NCBI GenBank assembly: GCA_030611815.1
Contig: JAUWPC010000178.1
Coordinates: 1-7,063, forward strand
Length of the DNA: 7,063 nucleotides
From: Desulfobacteraceae bacterium
GTDB lineage: Bacteria > Desulfobacterota > DSM-4660 > Desulfatiglandales > Desulfatiglandaceae
Direction of reading: 5' to 3'
The translations under genes and the position numbers were made by a program. Under the pieces are notes generated by a model that saw only the letters and a list, made by a program, of their open reading frames with translations, had not been told where the DNA came from and did not search any database. Positions 3,769-7,063 of this stretch are shown here, piece by piece. The first letter of the stretch is position 1. Every line of letters starts with the position of its first letter.

Positions 3769-6378
3769 ATGACTCAAATGACACCTATGTTGAAGCAGTA
3801 CATGGGCATCAAGGATGAATTCCCTGATGCCATTTTATTTTTTCGCATGGGTGATTTTTACGAAATGTTTTTTGATGATGCAAAGATTGCCTCCAAAATC
3901 TTAGGCATTACCCTTACGTCGAGAGGGACTTTTAACGGGGAAAAAGTTCCCATGTGTGGTATACCCCATCATGCCAACAGATCCTATATCGGAAGGCTGG
4001 TTGACAGCGGCTGGAAGGTTGCCATTTGCGAACAGACCGAGGATCCCAAATCGAGCAAGGGGATTGTCAAGAGGGAAGTGGTAAGGCTTGTTACTCCAGG
4101 GTCAGTGGTTGATGAACAAGCTCTTGACCAGAAGGCCAATCTTTTTATGGCTGCAATCTCGGGAGAAGACGGGGCCTATGGGTTGGCACATGTGGACCTT
4201 TCTACCGGCGAGTTCAGGGTAACAGAGATCGAGTCATTTGATGAGCTTTTAGACGAATTAGGGAGGATAGATCCCGCTGAACTGCTGATTCCCGAAAACG
4301 AGCAATTATCAAAGCGAAAAGAGCTTGCAGATTACCGATTGGAGATATTAGAGAGTCACTCCTTTGATCCCCTCGGGGCAGAGGTCCTGCTTAAAGAGCA
4401 ATTAGAGGTGAAGTCCCTGGTTGGATTTGGATGCCAGGATATGGCCCAGGGCATCATCGCAGCAGGGGCGCTTGTTTCCTATCTCAGGGATACCCAGAAA
4501 GGGTTCCCGGAGCACATCAAGGAAATCGTGAGTTACCACATCGGTGACTTTATGGCCTTGGATGAGTCCACATGTGCTCATTTAGAGCTTTTGAAGACTA
4601 TGCGACGGCAGTCGGTAAAAGGATCACTCTTCCATATCCTTGATAAAACAGTGACGCCGATGGGGAGTCGTCTCTTGAAGAAGTGGATTTTCTACCCCCT
4701 TATTAACATTGAAAAAATCAGAGAGCGATTAGCTGCCGTTGCCTGCTTCAAGGACGATCCTCTGTTAAGAGGGGAAATAAGAGATGAGCTTAAAGAGATT
4801 TACGACATAGGACGTTTAAACGGCCGCATCGCCCTTAAGAGAGCCAACGCAAGAGACCTCTTGGCCCTTAAATCCTCAATTTTGAGGCTCCCTTTCATCA
4901 AGAATGCCTTGGAGAATTCCACCAGTACGCTATTATCCGCCATTGCCTTAAGGTTAGATCTCCTCCAGGATATAGCATGTTTGATAGAGGAGACGATTTG
5001 CGAGGATCCTCCTGTTTCGCTGAAAGAGGGCGGCATTATCAGGGAGGGGTATAACGAAGAGTTAGACAGGTTGATCTCTTTGAGCCGCGATGGAAAGAGC
5101 TGGATTGCAGGGTTTGCCCGTTCTGAACAGAAAAGAACCGGGATATCGAGCCTGAAGGTGGGATTTAATAAGGTCTTTGGGTATTATATTGAGATCTCCA
5201 AGGCCAACTTGCATTTAGCGCCTGCTGACTATATCAGAAAACAGACTTTGGTCAATGGCGAGCGTTATATTACTGAGGACTTGAAGGTCAAGGAAGGGGA
5301 GGTGTTGGGCGCCGAAGAGAAGAGAGTAGAGCTTGAACTGAATATTTTCGAGGAGGTCCGGGGAAAGATAGCACTTGAAAACAGGCGTATAAAAGAGACT
5401 GCAGAGCTTATTTCGCAGATCGACGTTATTGCCGGTATGGCTGAAACTGCGGAAAGCAACGATTATACATGTCCGGAAATCAATGATAGCGCTGATATCG
5501 ATATTACTCAGGGGCGGCATCCTGTAATCGAGTTGAGTGTCAAAGAGGAAGACTTTGTGCCCAACGATATCCATTTGGATTCCCTAAAGCAGCAGGTAAT
5601 GATAATTACCGGGCCTAATATGGCAGGTAAATCTACCATCCTCAGACAGACCGCACTGACCGTGCTGATGGCCCAAATGGGAAGCTTTGTGCCCGCGTCA
5701 GGGGCTGTAATAGGGATTGTGGACCGTATTTTTACCAGGGTGGGCGCTTCAGATGACTTAGCAAGAGGACAGAGCACCTTTATGGTGGAGATGAATGAAA
5801 CGGCAAACATCTTGAGGCATATGACTCCCAAAAGCCTTGTTATTTTAGATGAAATCGGACGGGGGACAAGCACCTATGATGGCTTGAGCATTGCGTGGGC
5901 AGTTGCAGAGGCCTTACACGACAGGGAAGGGAGAGGAGTGCGGGCGCTTTTTGCCACCCACTATCACGAGTTGACAGAGCTTGTGACTACAAAACAGAGG
6001 ATTAAGAACTTCAATATTGCAGTCCGGGAGTGGAATGACAAGATTGTTTTTTTAAGAAAGCTGGTCCCGGGAGGTACAAGCCGGAGTTATGGCATACAGG
6101 TGGCGCAGATTGCGGGGATCCCGAAGGACGTTGTCACGAGGGCTATGGAGATCTTAAGCAACTTGGAAGGAACCGAGACCGATGAAGCCGGCAGGCCTCG
6201 TCTGGCGCATAATAGTGTGTCAGAAGAGGGGAGGGGGGATATGGTGCAGTTGGACCTTTTCGGGTCGATGGATTGGAAGCTGAGAGAACGGATCACGGGT
6301 CTTGATATTGACTCTATGACCCCCGTAGAGGCGCTGGTGGAGCTTAATAAGTTGAAGGAGAGCGTGGCTTCTAAGTGA
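3769..6378 (+). CDS. mutS: DNA mismatch repair ATPase MutS
   Basis: A full-length 869-residue MutS (E. coli has 853) that recognises mismatches and short loops as a dimer and recruits MutL. The mismatch-binding domain shows the GDFYEMF wedge, with F30 stacking and E32 contacting the mispair. The connector, lever and clamp domains follow, with GYYIE near residue 472. The ATPase domain has Walker A GPNMAGKST (615-623), the STFMVEM signature (about 669-675), Walker B LDE with D694 and E695, and ATHYHE with H731. A beta-clamp-binding motif QLDLF (827-831) and a C-terminal dimerisation helical region (about 842-865) complete it. An in-frame TAA directly precedes ATG 3769, so the frame cannot be longer; ATGs at 3778 and 3787 are possible starts, and none has a clear ribosome site. 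Probably cotranscribed with lapB. Confidence 0.97.
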   Translation: MTQMTPMLKQYMGIKDEFPDAILFFRMGDFYEMFFDDAKIASKILGITLTSRGTFNGEKVPMCGIPHHANRSYIGRLVDSGWKVAICEQTEDPKSSKGIVKREVVRLVTPGSVVDEQALDQKANLFMAAISGEDGAYGLAHVDLSTGEFRVTEIESFDELLDELGRIDPAELLIPENEQLSKRKELADYRLEILESHSFDPLGAEVLLKEQLEVKSLVGFGCQDMAQGIIAAGALVSYLRDTQKGFPEHIKEIVSYHIGDFMALDESTCAHLELLKTMRRQSVKGSLFHILDKTVTPMGSRLLKKWIFYPLINIEKIRERLAAVACFKDDPLLRGEIRDELKEIYDIGRLNGRIALKRANARDLLALKSSILRLPFIKNALENSTSTLLSAIALRLDLLQDIACLIEETICEDPPVSLKEGGIIREGYNEELDRLISLSRDGKSWIAGFARSEQKRTGISSLKVGFNKVFGYYIEISKANLHLAPADYIRKQTLVNGERYITEDLKVKEGEVLGAEEKRVELELNIFEEVRGKIALENRRIKETAELISQIDVIAGMAETAESNDYTCPEINDSADIDITQGRHPVIELSVKEEDFVPNDIHLDSLKQQVMIITGPNMAGKSTILRQTALTVLMAQMGSFVPASGAVIGIVDRIFTRVGASDDLARGQSTFMVEMNETANILRHMTPKSLVILDEIGRGTSTYDGLSIAWAVAEALHDREGRGVRALFATHYHELTELVTTKQRIKNFNIAVREWNDKIVFLRKLVPGGTSRSYGIQVAQIAGIPKDVVTRAMEILSNLEGTETDEAGRPRLAHNSVSEEGRGDMVQLDLFGSMDWKLRERITGLDIDSMTPVEALVELNKLKESVASK

Positions 6379-6444
6379 CTAAACAATAATTTTATCACGA
6401 AGGGAACGAAAAGGGGTTTTAGGGGTTGGTTTTAAAGTCTTTTC

Positions 6445-6562
6445 TTAATCATAATCATAATCTTACTCATAATCAAACGTCCCCGCCTGCCTCGCGTTGC
6501 GAAGCATTGCGGGCAGGTCTCAATCTGACTGTAAAAGAGTATGATTACGAGTATGATTATGA
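6445..6562. repeat. Hexamer-armed palindrome, copy B, with nested palindrome
   Basis: The left arm (6445-6474) is five units of NTAATC, one changed to TTACTC. The right arm (6537-6562) is about four inverted units, two of them in the ACTC form. The centre shares AAACRTC and TCTCAATCTG with copy C, showing that the two are relatives. A 36-base GC-rich palindrome (6482-6517) interrupts this shared centre. Confidence 0.7.
6482..6517. repeat. REP-like GC-rich palindrome nested in copy B
   Basis: The arms CCTGCC(t)CGC (6486-6495) and GCGGGCAGG (6509-6517) form a 9-base-pair stem with one bulged T. The loop itself contains TGC-GAA-GCA (6498-6506). That core includes GCGAAGC (6499-6505), a sequence known to form an unusually stable DNA mini-hairpin. 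Its composition contrasts with the AT-rich host repeat. Copy C lacks exactly this block. Confidence 0.6.
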
Positions 6563-6811
6563 ACTACTGCCGTGTCCTGAAAGTTCTTTATGCAAAAGTG
6601 GCAGTTTAAGTTGCCTGTGTAAAATAATAATCGAATAACGATCAAGGAATGACGAGTGACGAAGGAAAACAAAGAATTTAACCTTGAGGATCGTCTCATT
6701 GATTTTGCCGTCATAATTCGTAATTCGGGACTCGGCGGTGACCTCGATTGTTGAAGAAAGATGTTAGTAGGCTGCAGTTAATCCATATTGTCGGCCATTT
6801 GGATTATTTTC

Positions 6812-6883
6812 TTACTCATAATCAAACATCTCTCAATCTGGCTGTACAAGATTATGATTAAGATTATGATTAAGATTATGATT
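6812..6883. repeat. Hexamer-armed palindrome, copy C
   Basis: The left arm is short (6812-6823, TTACTC ATAATC). The shared centre runs AAACATC then TCTCAATCTG (6824-6840). The right arm (6848-6883) is long, about six inverted units alternating TTATGA and TTAAGA. The unequal arms indicate gain or loss of hexamer units. Its right arm supplies several TATGAT -10-like hexamers upstream of the final gene. Confidence 0.7.
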
Positions 6884-6940
6884 TTTATTATGAGGCTTTA
6901 GCAAAGGCATAACTAATTTGATACAGATGGATTATTTATT

Positions 6941-7063
6941 TTGAAAAACAGGATCTATTACATATGGATGCTTGTGATTGTGGGGGGTTTCTTATTTGCA
7001 GCGCCTGAGGCCTTCTGCAAGACCAAGAGTGGGCCAGCTACGTTTCTCACGCGAGCCGACCAG
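6941..7063 (+). CDS. N-terminus of a secreted protein, cut by window edge
   Basis: Forty-one codons are present and the frame is open to the last base. Read from TTG 6941, the product begins MKNRIYYIW, continues with a hydrophobic stretch (about residues 9-21, MLVIVGGFLFAAP), and then becomes polar (KTKSG). This is a classic Sec signal peptide with cleavage around residues 21-26. A lipoprotein is unlikely because the residue before C26 is F. TTG is preferred because it gives the basic N-region; ATG 6968 would start inside the hydrophobic core. No strong ribosome site is seen. The function cannot be read from this fragment. In Geobacter, as I recall, a cell-wall amidase gene (N-acetylmuramoyl-L-alanine amidase) is a mutS neighbour, so that is a possible identity. 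Confidence 0.6.
   Translation, partial: MKNRIYYIWMLVIVGGFLFAAPEAFCKTKSGPATFLTRADQ

Larger units (their letters stand above)
6379..6940. other. Non-coding stretch after mutS with two palindromic elements
   Basis: No credible gene is visible in these 562 bases. Palindrome copy B begins about 65 bases after the mutS stop and copy C ends about 57 bases before the next gene. Between them are weak short structures: ACTGCC/GGCAGT arms (6566-6571, 6600-6605), a degenerate GAATGACGA-like run (about 6633-6664), a TAATTCG heptamer twice in tandem (6714-6727), and a 7-base-pair inverted repeat TAATCCA/TGGATTA (6779-6806). No stem followed by a T-run is present, so the mutS transcript end is not identified. 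Confidence 0.6.

Noticed and set aside
5215..5574. Long minus-strand frames inside mutS (also 4800-5036, 5508-5873, 6087-6398)
   Set aside because: They are shadows of a strongly conserved gene on the other strand, without plausible starts or domains.
6445..6562. Intrinsic terminator for mutS
   Set aside because: The stems are long and imperfect and no T-run follows either the nested GC-rich stem or the outer arms.
6426..6638. 70-codon frame through palindrome B
   Set aside because: It is made largely of repeat hexamers and the nested palindrome, giving low-complexity N, H and Y-rich sequence.

Overview
The window reads as a housekeeping stretch of a moderate-GC, Gram-negative bacterial chromosome. 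The best fit is a deltaproteobacterium in the broad sense (Desulfobacterota-like). The grounds are the gene content and order: an FmdB-type zinc-ribbon protein, an YfcE-type phosphoesterase, a HIT protein, LapA, LapB, MutS, then a secreted protein. The LapA/LapB pair implies an outer membrane with lipopolysaccharide. The assignment rests on family recognition, not on a search.

Layout. Positions 5-493 (minus) encode a 162-residue FmdB-type zinc-ribbon protein. A 262-base divergent region follows, with a candidate sigma70-type promoter on each strand and a perfect 13-base tandem duplication between them. Then comes a tightly packed plus-strand run: a metallophosphoesterase (756-1232), a HIT-family protein (1243-1752) and a LapA-domain membrane protein (1749-2096), joined by a 10-base gap and a 4-base overlap. 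A 407-base non-coding gap full of short repeats separates lapA from lapB (2504-3727). mutS (3769-6378) starts 41 bases after lapB. A 562-base non-coding stretch with two more copies of a hexamer-armed palindrome leads to the first 41 codons of a secreted protein that runs off the right edge.

Functionally, LapA and LapB are the inner-membrane pair that in enterobacteria tunes lipopolysaccharide synthesis through FtsH and LpxC. MutS is the mismatch-recognition ATPase, complete with mismatch wedge, Walker motifs and a beta-clamp motif. The small phosphoesterase and the HIT protein are probably nucleotide or phosphoester housekeeping enzymes. These genes share an orientation and perhaps transcripts, but not one pathway.

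I do not see a new defence, mobile or biosynthetic system here. The unexplained signals are in the non-coding DNA: a family of three palindromic elements with arms of repeated NTAATC hexamers, one carrying a separate 36-base GC-rich palindrome that a sister copy lacks; the repeat-filled separation of lapA from lapB; and the tandem repeat between the divergent promoters. No convincing intrinsic terminator, tRNA, rRNA, CRISPR array or transposase was seen.
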